DNA of 50,495 nucleotides, taken from assembly GCF_016429065.1 (NCBI RefSeq), contig NZ_JAELTX010000022.1, forward strand, positions 1 through 50,495, given 5' to 3'. The notes beneath the pieces are model-generated. The model saw only the letters and a program-made list of their open reading frames with translations, was not told the DNA's origin and did no database searches. A program made the translations under genes and the position numbers. This stretch comes from Pedobacter sp. ASV17 (GTDB taxonomy: Bacteria; Bacteroidota; Bacteroidia; Sphingobacteriales; Sphingobacteriaceae). This document shows positions 32,319-40,419 of the stretch, one piece after another (the first letter of the stretch is position 1; every line of letters starts with the position of its first letter).

Positions 32319-32756
32319 CTAAGATTTAAAAAGTGTTTTTAATACTGTTGCGGTAACCAATGCACCAAATAAATAGTAGCCTACAGTTAAAACTTTCGTT
32401 TGGGTAGTACGGGTAACAGGTCTAGAATCTAAGCCCAATGGCTCTGGTAATTGAATAGCTCCAATTCCTGCGCTTAAGCCCAAAGCCACTGCTTTTGGCC
32501 AAATGTATTTACCGCTTCCGCCAATCATACTATAATAGGTGGCATTGGCAATAAAGTCGGCCTCCAAGGTTACCCTGTGTAAATCTTCAGCATCAACAAT
32601 GGGCGTACCTACCCGGCTTAAGGTTTTATTAACTACTTCTTCTCCCAATAAATTAATTTGGGGAGCATTTCTCACATTTTTGCGCACTACTTCGTGCAAT
32701 ATATTTAGGGCTACCGAGCCAATGAGGCCTGCGGTCATGTTTTTAATCCATTTCAT
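32319..32756 (-). CDS. Uncharacterised protein, probable membrane-associated
   Basis: A 145-aa protein I cannot place in a named family. The N-terminus KWIKNMTAGLIGSVALNILHEVV and the C-terminus TVGYYLFGALVTATVLKTLF are amphipathic to hydrophobic. A Gly-rich centre KAVALGLSAGIGAIQLPEPLGLDSRP lies between. The ILHEVVRKNVRNAPQINLLGEEVVNKTL stretch is polar. It lies 3 bp after the SpoIIAA-like gene and 10 bp before the stress-type PPOX gene, so it shares their transcript and probably their stress role. Confidence 0.7.
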   Translation of the reverse strand: MKWIKNMTAGLIGSVALNILHEVVRKNVRNAPQINLLGEEVVNKTLSRVGTPIVDAEDLHRVTLEADFIANATYYSMIGGSGKYIWPKAVALGLSAGIGAIQLPEPLGLDSRPVTRTTQTKVLTVGYYLFGALVTATVLKTLFKS

Positions 32757-32759
32757 CGC

Positions 32760-33128
32760 TTACAATTTTATGCTTAACCAATCAATTGCTTCGTCAAGCT
32801 GTGACAATTTGAAGCCTTTAGATTCCCCTGGGGCGATATAACTAAAAGCGTCTGTAAATTTCTCTACGGTAGTTTCGTCGGTAACCACGGCAATTTTTTT
32901 CCATTTGGTAAAATGTTTCAAACCAGCTACCATATCTTGGTACCAGGCCCCAGCGGTAAAGTTTTCTACAGGTGTTTCTAGTACCAGTAAGTAGTAAATA
33001 TCATTATGGTTCTGTGTGAGTACTTCTAAGCCAGGGAGCAGTACACTTTTAAGGTCATCGGCCGTGACCTGCCCCGTGGCTTTTACGCCAAATACGTGTG
33101 GTGGTATATCTCTGATAATGCTTAACAT
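32760..33128 (-). CDS. SpoIIAA-like (STAS-fold) protein
   Basis: A 122-aa protein matching the SpoIIAA-like family (DUF3478). Visible parts are HVFGVKATGQVTADDLKSVLLPGLE, DIYYLLVLETPVENFTAGAWYQDM, KWKKIAVVTDETTVEKFTDAFSYIAPGESKGFKLSQLDEAIDWL. These stand-alone STAS-fold proteins may bind lipids or partner proteins; they lack the SpoIIAA phosphorylation site. It is first in the three-gene operon. Confidence 0.85.
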   Translation of the reverse strand: MLSIIRDIPPHVFGVKATGQVTADDLKSVLLPGLEVLTQNHNDIYYLLVLETPVENFTAGAWYQDMVAGLKHFTKWKKIAVVTDETTVEKFTDAFSYIAPGESKGFKLSQLDEAIDWLSIKL

Positions 33129-33514
33129 AACTATGAATTTTATTAAGCATAACAGATTTTTAAAGGTAATGGTTTCTTTAATTTGTGATTTAGTTGGCTA
33201 ATTGTATTGATTTACAGTGGTATAGTGCTGTTCAAATTCCCTCATTTAGGGGACTGCCCTAACGGCAAGATATTAGTTTTGCTATTCACTCATGGCCGTT
33301 CGGCCTCTCTTAAAAAAAGAGTACCAAAAGTTCAAGGCACTATCCCAAATTCCCTTCTCTTAGAGGGGTGCCCAAAGGGCGGGGTGTTTAAAATATAAAC
33401 TGTAGAAACCTTGGTAGACTTACGAAGTTTTAGAAACTTCGTAAGTCTTAATAGTAGTAAAGTTGAGGGCTTCACCGTCCGAAAACTTCGTAAGTCTGTA
33501 TAGTGCATTAAAAC
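33129..33514. repeat. Composite repeat element, copy 1 (33288-33497)
   Basis: Gene-free. In order it has ACTCATGGCCGT (33288-33299), AGTACCAAAAGTTCAAGGCA, the GC-rich box CTTAGAGGGGTGCCCAAAGG, AAAATATAAACTGTAGAA, the family A palindrome (33416-33448, centre TAG), AGTAAAGTTGAGGGCTTC, and a further right arm at 33483-33497. The same order, inverted, is at 48135-48421. The open frame at 33207-33398 is this repeat read as protein. Confidence 0.85.
33416..33448. repeat. 33-bp palindrome, family A, centre TAG
   Basis: Arms identical to the other family A copies; part of composite copy 1. The extra right arm AAACTTCGTAAGTCT follows at 33483-33497. Confidence 0.95.
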
Positions 33515-35362
33515 CTAGGTCGTAGCCGCTGGCACAGCCACCTGACTAGATATAGCGGCACCATCGGTAAGCAGCTCTTGGGTAATGCTTCTGGTGTAAT
33601 CAATAATTTCCGACTTAAAGTCTTGAACCGAGGCTCCCGAGCGAATTTCTTCTAAACGTTTTTCCCAAGCACCCGTCAATTCTGCTTGTGCAATACGTTT
33701 GTCTTTCACCACTTCGTAAACGGCCAAGCCTTTAGCGGTTGGCACCAAATTACGTTTTTCACGCACAATATATTCCCTGGTTAATAAGGTTTCGATAATG
33801 GCTGCTCGAGTAGCAGGTGTACCTAAACCACTATCTTTCATGGCGTACCTAAGCTCTTCATCTTCAATTTCTTTACCACATGTTTCTAAAGCTTTTAATA
33901 AAGAAGCTTCGTTGTACATCGCTTTCGGTTTTGTCTGTTTTTCCAAGAAGGCTTTGTTTACGATAGGCAAAGCTTCCCCTTTCTTCACTTTTGGTAAAGC
34001 TGGGTTGTCTTCGTCCTTTTTATCATCCTCTATTTCATTAAAAACAGAGCGCCATCCTGCCGAGCGGATAACGGTACCATTGGCCACAAAAACAATTTCC
34101 GATTGAATGGTAATTTTGGTTACTTCTTTCACACATTCCTGATGAAAAGCCTCTAACATACGTCCAGCAACCAAATCAAAAATTGCTTGATGGTCTTTGC
34201 TTAAACTTCCAGGTTTAACGCCGGTCACTAAAATAGCATGGTGGTCAGTTACCTTTTTAGCATTTACACTCCTTTTGTTCAAAGTCATTTCCTGCAAGGC
34301 CACGGCAGATTTAGCAAACTGCCCATGGTCGGTTAAGCTGGCAATTAAAGCGGGTACCGTAGCAAAAATATCATCGCCAATGTAACGACTGCCCGTACGT
34401 GGATAGGTCACCAATTTACTTTCGTAAAGGTTCTGTAGTAAGCCTAAAGTTTGGTCAGCCGTAAAACCGTTCTTTTTATTGGCTTCCTGTTGTAAACTAC
34501 TTAAATCGTGCAATAGCGGTGGCGGTTCTTTTCGTGGTTTAGCTTCCACAGCGGTAATATTTCCACCATTGCTAAAACCAGAAGCCACATCCTGAACCTT
34601 TTCAAAAATAGCTTCCCCTTCCTCCTTAGCATCAAAACTATCTACAGAGATGGCTTTAAATAACTGACCATCCTTATCCAGTTGGATACCGATTTGGTAA
34701 TATATTTTAGGGACAAAGTTCTTTATTTCAAGATAACGGGCACAAATCATGGCTAAGGTTGGGGTTTGTACCCTTCCTAAAGAGAGCACGCTCCTATTGC
34801 CTGCCGAAATACTTAATGCTTGTGTCGCATTCATCCCAACCAGCCAATCAGAAACTGAGCGACAATGTGCCGAACTGAATAAGGTATCGTATTCCTCGCC
34901 AGGTTTTAGGTTTCTGAAGCCATCTTTAATAGCCTCATCCGTTTGTGATGAAATCCACAGCCGTTTAAATGGCTTCTTACATTTTAGATAAGAGTAGATA
35001 TACCTAAAAATCAGTTCGCCTTCACGCCCAGCATCCGTTGCTACAATGATTTCTGTAGCTTCATCAAACAGCATTTTTATGGTATCCAGTTGTTTTCTTA
35101 CCCCTGGGTCTTCTACCATTCCATCCTTGGTTTTTATTTTGCGGATAGAAAGTTTAAACTTGTTTGGCAACATCGGCAAATGTTCTTTGCGCCAGCCAAA
35201 AAAGCCATATTCCTGTGGCGGAGCCAGTTGTAATAGATGTCCAAAAGCCCAAGTAAAAGAATAGCCCTTGCCTTCGATATACCCATCCTTACGGGTTGTA
35301 GCCCCAAAAACTTTGGCTAACTCACGACCTACAGAGGGTTTTTCGGCAATTACTATCTTCAT
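33515..35362 (-). CDS. topB: DNA topoisomerase III
   Basis: A 615-aa type IA topoisomerase. The TOPRIM acidic motif ATDAGREGEL is at residues 108-117, and the active-site Tyr is Y320 in VTYPRTGSRYIG. SVLSLGRVQTPTLAMI near 191-206 and the C-terminal DSGLGTPATRAAIIETLL motif are also canonical. It relaxes and decatenates negatively supercoiled DNA through a transient 5'-phosphotyrosine link. The length is near that of E. coli TopB, without extra zinc fingers. The downstream DNA is repeat-rich. TopA begins at the right edge of the window. Confidence 0.94.
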   Translation of the reverse strand: MKIVIAEKPSVGRELAKVFGATTRKDGYIEGKGYSFTWAFGHLLQLAPPQEYGFFGWRKEHLPMLPNKFKLSIRKIKTKDGMVEDPGVRKQLDTIKMLFDEATEIIVATDAGREGELIFRYIYSYLKCKKPFKRLWISSQTDEAIKDGFRNLKPGEEYDTLFSSAHCRSVSDWLVGMNATQALSISAGNRSVLSLGRVQTPTLAMICARYLEIKNFVPKIYYQIGIQLDKDGQLFKAISVDSFDAKEEGEAIFEKVQDVASGFSNGGNITAVEAKPRKEPPPLLHDLSSLQQEANKKNGFTADQTLGLLQNLYESKLVTYPRTGSRYIGDDIFATVPALIASLTDHGQFAKSAVALQEMTLNKRSVNAKKVTDHHAILVTGVKPGSLSKDHQAIFDLVAGRMLEAFHQECVKEVTKITIQSEIVFVANGTVIRSAGWRSVFNEIEDDKKDEDNPALPKVKKGEALPIVNKAFLEKQTKPKAMYNEASLLKALETCGKEIEDEELRYAMKDSGLGTPATRAAIIETLLTREYIVREKRNLVPTAKGLAVYEVVKDKRIAQAELTGAWEKRLEEIRSGASVQDFKSEIIDYTRSITQELLTDGAAISSQVAVPAATT

Positions 35363-35536
35363 ATCTGAATAAAATGGAGGTTAAATATCCTAAATTTAAA
35401 ATACATGCAGCGCTTCATTTTATCAACACTTCAGTATGCAACTGAACCCTAGGTAGATAGATGGATGGCAACACTTGCCTACTTCAAACGCTTCGCTGTT
35501 GTCATGCGGAGCTTGTTGAAGCATCTGTGCGCATTA

Positions 35537-35569
35537 AAACCTCGTAGGTTTCGAAAACCTACGAGGTTT
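35537..35569. repeat. 33-bp palindrome, family B, centre CGA
   Basis: Arms AAACCTCGTAGGTTT and complement, with centre CGA. It lies between the divergent topB and LacI genes, so it cannot be a simple 3' terminator for either. Confidence 0.93.
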
Positions 35570-35642
35570 AATTAGAAAGTTTTAAAATATTTTTGAATGA
35601 AATTTAAACAGCTTGTTAAACTATCCTATCTTTATAGTGAAA

Positions 35643-36653
35643 ATGAGCATTACTCTACGTGACATATCCAAAGCATTAAATATCTCGGTTTCTACCGTAT
35701 CAAGGGCACTTACTGATAGCCATGAAATTGGAGAAGAGACTAAGCAAAAAGTGTTGGCTTATGCAAAGGAGCATCATTATGTGCCCAACCGTATGGCCCG
35801 CAGTTTGAAAGTGGGCAAAACACGCTCTATAGGGGTAGTAATTTGCTCGATAGACAACAACTTTGTGGCGCAAATGCTAGATGGTATTGACCAGATTTGT
35901 ACAGAAAATGGTTATCAAATTATCATTATGCAAAGCAAAGAATCTTATGAACAAGAACAGGCCTGTATCAATTTATTACATGCAAGTGGTGTAGATGGCA
36001 TCATGATTTCTCCCTCCTACCAAACCACCGATTTTAGTCATTTAAAGGAGTTGCAATCGCAAGGATTTCCAGTGGTGCTTTTTGACAGGATTAGCGAAAA
36101 AATAACGGCTCATAAAATTGCCGCCAACAATTTAAGTGGTGCTTATCAGGCTACTACTCATTTGATTTCTAATGGTTATACCCGTATTGCGCATTTGAAT
36201 AGCAATGCAACGCTAACCACTACCGCTGAACGCTTTGAAGGTTATAAAAAGGCACTTGAAGACCATGGCATTAATTATCAAGAGGAATTGGTTGCTTTTT
36301 GTGATACCGCTCAGCAGATAGACCAAAGCGTGGCCGAGGCCATGGAACAATTGCTAAAACAACAACCACAAGCTATATTTACCGCTACTGATTTACTGAG
36401 CACCAAAGTATTGGCTTATTTGATGGAGCGCAAGTTTACGGTTCCTAAAGATATTGCATTGATAGGGTTCAGTAATTCTGATTTAGCGGCTGTTCTAAAT
36501 CCATCGTTGAGTACCGTACGCCAACCCTCACGTCAAATTGGTGAGCTGGCTGCCCAAACGCTCATTAGTTTAATCAAAGGCAAGGATATTGGGCCTGAAG
36601 AGACCATTCTACTAGATACGGAGCTTCAAATTAGAAAATCGAGCGGTAGTTAA
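35643..36653 (+). CDS. LacI family transcriptional regulator
   Basis: A 336-aa regulator. The N-terminal helix-turn-helix is ITLRDISKALNISVSTVSRAL (about residues 3-23), with the hinge helix YVPNRMARSLKVGKT near 47-61. The periplasmic-binding-like core begins SIGVVICSIDNNFVAQML and ends with IGFSNSDLAAVLNPSLSTVRQP. The LacI type usually senses sugars or nucleosides. No sugar operon is adjacent, so its targets are unknown; the GH3 gene 4 kb away is a remote candidate. ATG 35643 is preferred over an upstream TTG. Confidence 0.92.
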   Translation: MSITLRDISKALNISVSTVSRALTDSHEIGEETKQKVLAYAKEHHYVPNRMARSLKVGKTRSIGVVICSIDNNFVAQMLDGIDQICTENGYQIIIMQSKESYEQEQACINLLHASGVDGIMISPSYQTTDFSHLKELQSQGFPVVLFDRISEKITAHKIAANNLSGAYQATTHLISNGYTRIAHLNSNATLTTTAERFEGYKKALEDHGINYQEELVAFCDTAQQIDQSVAEAMEQLLKQQPQAIFTATDLLSTKVLAYLMERKFTVPKDIALIGFSNSDLAAVLNPSLSTVRQPSRQIGELAAQTLISLIKGKDIGPEETILLDTELQIRKSSGS

Positions 36654-36707
36654 GCTACTTTTGACATTGTCACGACCTCCGTATGAGGCAGTTTTAAACT
36701 AATTACG

Positions 36708-36715
36708 TAATTTTG
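36708..36715 (+). promoter_or_regulatory. -7 box of mnmA
   Basis: TAATTTTG fits TAnnTTTG; predicted +1 near 36722 and start at 36733, so a leader of about 11 nt. No clear -33 box. Confidence 0.5.
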
Positions 36716-36732
36716 CACTCTTATTTACGAAA

Positions 36733-37824
36733 ATGAGCAAGCACGGAAGAATTTTAGTAGCCATGAGTGGCGGGGTTGATAGTTCGGTAGCATCAGTGAT
36801 GTTGCACGAGCAGGGTTATGAAGTAATTGGCCTAACCATGAAGACTTGGGATTACGCCACATCGGGCAGTAACAGCAAGGAAACTGGCTGCTGTAGCTTA
36901 GATAGCATTAATGACGCCCGTACGCTTGCCGTAAATTATGGCTTTCCGCACTATATTTTAGATATCAGAGATGAGTTTGGCGATTTTGTAATCGACAACT
37001 TTGTAGATGAGTACCTAGCTGGAAGAACTCCAAACCCTTGTGTGTTGTGTAATACCTATATCAAATGGGAAGCACTATTAAAGCGTGCCGACAAACTTGA
37101 TTGTGAGTTTATTGCTACGGGACACTATGCCAATATCCGTCAACAAGACAGCGGTCGTTATGTAATCTCTAAAGGTAAAGACGAAAATAAAGACCAATCT
37201 TACGTATTGTGGGGAGTATCGCAAGAAAACTTGGCTAGAACCAAATTTCCATTGGGTAGTTTCGCTAAATCTGAAATTAGACAAATGGCTTTAGATATGG
37301 GCCAAGAAGAATTGGCTAAAAAAAGCGAGAGCTACGAGATTTGTTTTGTACCAGATAACGATTACCGTGCTTTCTTGAAACACAAAGTAGAAGATTTGGA
37401 AGAACGTGTAGCTGGTGGAAACTTTGTAAATACCCAGGGAATGGTGATTGGCCAACATAAAGGCTATCCTTTTTATACCATTGGTCAACGTAAAGGCTTA
37501 GGTGTTGCTTTTGGCGAGCCAATGTTTGTGACCCAAATTTTGCCAGAAAGCAATACCGTTGTTTTAGGCAGGGCCGATGAATTAGAGCGTCGTGAAGCAA
37601 TGGTAAGAAACGTAAACCTGATTAAATACGAAAACATCAACGAGCCTTTAGATAACGTAGTGACCAAAATTCGCTATAAAGATGCTGGTACCCTAAGTAC
37701 CATTGTACAAGAGAAAGACCAAATGCGTGTAGTTTTTGACCATGCGGTTTCTGCAATTGCTCCAGGTCAATCGGCAGTGTTTTATGAAGGCAACGATTTG
37801 CTGGGTGGTGGTTTTTTGATCTAG
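36733..37824 (+). CDS. mnmA: tRNA-specific 2-thiouridylase
   Basis: A 363-aa enzyme that makes 2-thiouridine at position 34 of tRNAs for Lys, Glu and Gln. The PP-loop is SGGVDSS (residues 12-18). The catalytic cysteines are C103 in NPCVLC and C205 in SYEICFVPD, with GHYA near 131. The TGCCSLDS insert near 51-58 is typical of Bacteroidota members. The C-terminal barrel (VVFDHAVSAIAPGQSAVFYEG) is complete. It is a single-gene unit followed by composite repeat DNA. Confidence 0.96.
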   Translation: MSKHGRILVAMSGGVDSSVASVMLHEQGYEVIGLTMKTWDYATSGSNSKETGCCSLDSINDARTLAVNYGFPHYILDIRDEFGDFVIDNFVDEYLAGRTPNPCVLCNTYIKWEALLKRADKLDCEFIATGHYANIRQQDSGRYVISKGKDENKDQSYVLWGVSQENLARTKFPLGSFAKSEIRQMALDMGQEELAKKSESYEICFVPDNDYRAFLKHKVEDLEERVAGGNFVNTQGMVIGQHKGYPFYTIGQRKGLGVAFGEPMFVTQILPESNTVVLGRADELERREAMVRNVNLIKYENINEPLDNVVTKIRYKDAGTLSTIVQEKDQMRVVFDHAVSAIAPGQSAVFYEGNDLLGGGFLI

Positions 37825-37872
37825 TTGGTTAGTTTTTTGGGTTTTTGGTTGTTTAGATATCGGTGCTAACTA

Positions 37873-37984
37873 CCTCTAATCCCATTCCCTCTCCTAGAGG
37901 TGTGCCCGAGGGGCGGGTGTATCATTGAAAAATCTTTTTACATCTTTATACAGACTTACGAAGTTTACGAAACTTCGTAAGTCT
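37873..37984. repeat. Composite repeat element, short copy with palindrome A (centre ACG)
   Basis: A GC-rich box (CCCTCTCCTAGAGGTGTGCC, GAGGGGCGGGTGT) is followed 30 bp later by the 33-bp palindrome at 37952-37984. It marks the left edge of the accessory block 38.0-44.3 kb. The right edge has a copy in the same orientation at 44347-44477. Confidence 0.88.
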
Positions 37985-38003
37985 TATTATTACCGAACTT
38001 AAT

Positions 38004-38765
38004 CTACAAGTGCATTCCACCTGAAACTTCAATTCGTTGTCCGTTTATCCAACGAGCATCTTCCGAGCAAAGAAAAGCAATCACACCTCCAATGTCTTCT
38101 GGAACTCCAGGTCTACCTAAAGCGGTTAAATCCGAAACCATTTTATTTACCCTTTCGTTGTCTCGAACAGTTCCTCCGTTGAAATCTGTTTGAATAGCTC
38201 CTGGTGCAACAGTATTTACCCGTATTTTTCTTGCACCTAATTCTACTGCTAAAATTCTGCTCACCACTTCAATTGCACCTTTTACACTGGCGTACATTGA
38301 TGTATTTGGATGAGAAAATCTTGCCAAGCCAGATGAAATATTGATGATCGCTCCACCATCGTTTAAGTATGGTAGTAATTTCTGTGTAAGAAAATAAACA
38401 CCTTTGAAATGAATATTCACCATCGTATCAAATTCTTCTTCGCTAGCATCCATGAATGAAGTATGTCCGCCTGTTCCCGCATTGTTAATTAGAAAATCAA
38501 AATTTGGACTGTGATATTCTTTGTTTAAATAAGCAGTTAATTTCTCAACAAAGGTTGGAAATGCTTTTACATTGCTGGTGTCCAATTGAATTGCGGTCGC
38601 TTTTCTTCCCATTTTGGTAATTTCGGCAACTACTTCATCGGCTTTTTCTTTATTATTATGATAGGTAATCACAAGGTCAATTCCATTTCCAGCAATTTTA
38701 AGAGCAGAATTTTTCCCTAAACCTCGGCTTCCTCCTGTTACAATTGCAATTTTTGTTCTATTCAT
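38004..38765 (-). CDS. SDR family NAD(P)-dependent oxidoreductase
   Basis: A 253-aa classical short-chain dehydrogenase. The cofactor motif TGGSRGLG is at residues 10-17 and NNAG at 94-97. The catalytic triad is S144, Y158 and K162 (SMYASVKG). The C-terminus with GGVIAFLCSEDARWINGQRIEVSGG is the usual end of this subfamily. Lys and Thr/Asn near the first turn suggest NADP preference, but weakly. It belongs to the accessory block and may share an operon with the VOC and AraC genes upstream on the same strand, about 200 bp apart. Confidence 0.9.
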   Translation of the reverse strand: MNRTKIAIVTGGSRGLGKNSALKIAGNGIDLVITYHNNKEKADEVVAEITKMGRKATAIQLDTSNVKAFPTFVEKLTAYLNKEYHSPNFDFLINNAGTGGHTSFMDASEEEFDTMVNIHFKGVYFLTQKLLPYLNDGGAIINISSGLARFSHPNTSMYASVKGAIEVVSRILAVELGARKIRVNTVAPGAIQTDFNGGTVRDNERVNKMVSDLTALGRPGVPEDIGGVIAFLCSEDARWINGQRIEVSGGMHL

Positions 38766-38963
38766 TTCTTTAAATTTTAATCACCATACAAAATAGGAAT
38801 AAATTCCTGCTTTGCTTGCGGTGCAGGTTTAAGAAATTTCACTTATAATGTTTAAACTAGCACTAGTCCTATTCCCCTCTCCTAAAGGGGGGCGTTGCCA
38901 TATTCGCTGCACATGGTGCTAAACTGGTGTGGTGGTAATACCGATTAGAAAAGAAATTTACAT
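38766..38963. repeat. Spacer with an isolated GC-rich box
   Basis: CCCCTCTCCTAAAGGGGGGCG (38875-38895) is the GC-rich box of the composite element without its palindrome. No gene was found. Confidence 0.6.
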
Positions 38964-39386
38964 CTACTCAACTTTTTCCGCAAATCCAAGGATATAACCG
39001 TTTAAATCTTTGACGTAAAATTCCTGCATGCCATACCAAGTGGTTTTTAATCCAGTCATTTCAATATTTTTGCTTCTTAGGCTTTCATAAAATCCTTCTA
39101 TACCTTCTATTTCCATATAAAAAGAAACTGTTGCGCCTATGTTTAGTCCTTTTGAAAAAACAATATCATCTTTAAATGTATCTGAACGCTGAAACATAAA
39201 TTCTACACCGTCCTTTTGTATCATCGCATATACGTATTGTTTATTTTCTATGAAAGTGGTCTCTATCCGGTCTTGTGTTTCAGGAACGACCATCATTAGG
39301 TTGAAACCAAAATTTTCTGTATAAAAGTCAACTGTATTTCTAATATCAGTAACTTCAAAGTTGGGCGAAAGTTTGCTTATTTTCAT
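38964..39386 (-). CDS. VOC superfamily protein
   Basis: A 140-aa protein: KISKLSPNFEVTDIRNTVDFYTENFGFNLMMVVPE, then IETTFIENKQYVYAMIQKDGVEFMFQRSD, and a C-terminal FYVKDLNGYILGFAEKVE. It has the glyoxalase/dioxygenase fold with the Tyr/Phe-rich second half typical of bleomycin-resistance-like members. The substrate is unknown. It lies 30 bp after the AraC-type gene on the same strand, and the two are probably cotranscribed. Confidence 0.85.
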   Translation of the reverse strand: MKISKLSPNFEVTDIRNTVDFYTENFGFNLMMVVPETQDRIETTFIENKQYVYAMIQKDGVEFMFQRSDTFKDDIVFSKGLNIGATVSFYMEIEGIEGFYESLRSKNIEMTGLKTTWYGMQEFYVKDLNGYILGFAEKVE

Positions 39387-39416
39387 TTTTCCTAGATTTA
39401 TATTTTTACCCCAAAA

Positions 39417-40160
39417 TTATATTTTCACTTCTCTTGATAATTGTAAAAATCGGTCGTTTTTGTTCTTGTTTAATTCTTTTGGAGTTACTCCTGTATATTT
39501 CCGGATTTGTTTTATGAAATGGGCCTGATCAAAGTAATTAGAATGGGGATTTAGGTTGCCATTAGAAATTTCTGGATAAGTAGCATTACAGCGGACAATA
39601 TTTATAAATTCTTTTAGCGAAATGCCATAATGTGATTGAAAATACCTATTTATTTGCCGGCTGTTCCATATAACTTCATTTGAAATTTCGGAAACTGTTT
39701 TTGTTTTTTGCTGATAAATGATTTCAAATAATTTCAGTTTCCTATTGTCAATTTGGTGCAGATATTTTAGCGAAGTTTCTAATTGACTGATAGTGTGGGA
39801 AACAAAGCTTTCAAATTCATCGTGTTTATATTTATTGATGTTCCAGAACGAAAAAGACAAATTTACTGTTGTGTCTAAAATAGATTTTAACTCTTTTTGG
39901 AAGAGATATTCAATTGCAGGAAGTTTGAATCTGATGGCGAAGAATTTTGTGTTTTCAGAAACTTGTATGTCTTTTGGCTTTGTCCATATTCCTGTGAGTT
40001 TTACTGTGGTTAGTATTTCTTTTTTAAACTCTGCAATCAGGTCAAAATAACCGTCTGGCAAAATGGTATGTTGAACTTCCGTATTGTTGGTTTCATAATA
40101 CCAAAAACACTTCACAAAGTTGCTCAAAAATCCGCTTGGTTCAATTTTCCTGTGTTTCAT
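39417..40160 (-). CDS. AraC family transcriptional regulator
   Basis: A 247-aa regulator. The N-terminal half (IEPSGFLSNFVKCFWYYETNN, HTILPDGYFDLIAEF) is the DUF6597-like sensing domain found in this group. The C-terminal helix-turn-helix pair is in SEISNEVIWNSRQINRYFQSHYGISLKEFINIVRCNA and YFDQAHFIKQIRKYTGVTPKEL. It probably controls the VOC gene 30 bp downstream and perhaps the SDR gene. Its base composition looks more AT-rich than the housekeeping genes nearby, which fits a transferred segment. Confidence 0.88.
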   Translation of the reverse strand: MKHRKIEPSGFLSNFVKCFWYYETNNTEVQHTILPDGYFDLIAEFKKEILTTVKLTGIWTKPKDIQVSENTKFFAIRFKLPAIEYLFQKELKSILDTTVNLSFSFWNINKYKHDEFESFVSHTISQLETSLKYLHQIDNRKLKLFEIIYQQKTKTVSEISNEVIWNSRQINRYFQSHYGISLKEFINIVRCNATYPEISNGNLNPHSNYFDQAHFIKQIRKYTGVTPKELNKNKNDRFLQLSREVKI

Positions 40161-40375
40161 TGCAGAACTGTTCTATGAAAGGTCGGGGTCTTAGCTACAA
40201 TAAAGAGATAAGCAAATAAGCTGCCCGCGTTAATCACCACACCGCAAAACACTAAAATATTTTATTGGTGATTACAGCTAAAGCACAAGTACTGCCACAC
40301 TAATGAGGGGCTAGAGGGGCGAATAGATATTCAAACCAGAAATAGAATTTCTGACTTTGTATTTTTGATCTTAAA

Positions 40376-40411
40376 TACTCTTCTGCATCTTTGCCATAGA
40401 GCAGAAGAGTA
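40376..40411 (-). terminator. Hairpin after the GH3 gene, probable terminator
   Basis: TACTCTTCTGC (40376-40386) and GCAGAAGAGTA (40401-40411) make an 11-bp perfect stem, 8 bp after the GH3 stop on minus. The following T content is weak (TTTAAGATC), so termination is likely but not certain. Confidence 0.6.
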
Positions 40412-40419
40412 TACAATAG

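Noticed and set aside
33207..33398. 63-aa open frame on plus (ends GCPKGGVFKI)
   Set aside because: It is the composite repeat read as protein; the GC-rich box gives the GCPKGGV part. Not conserved as a protein at the inverted copy.
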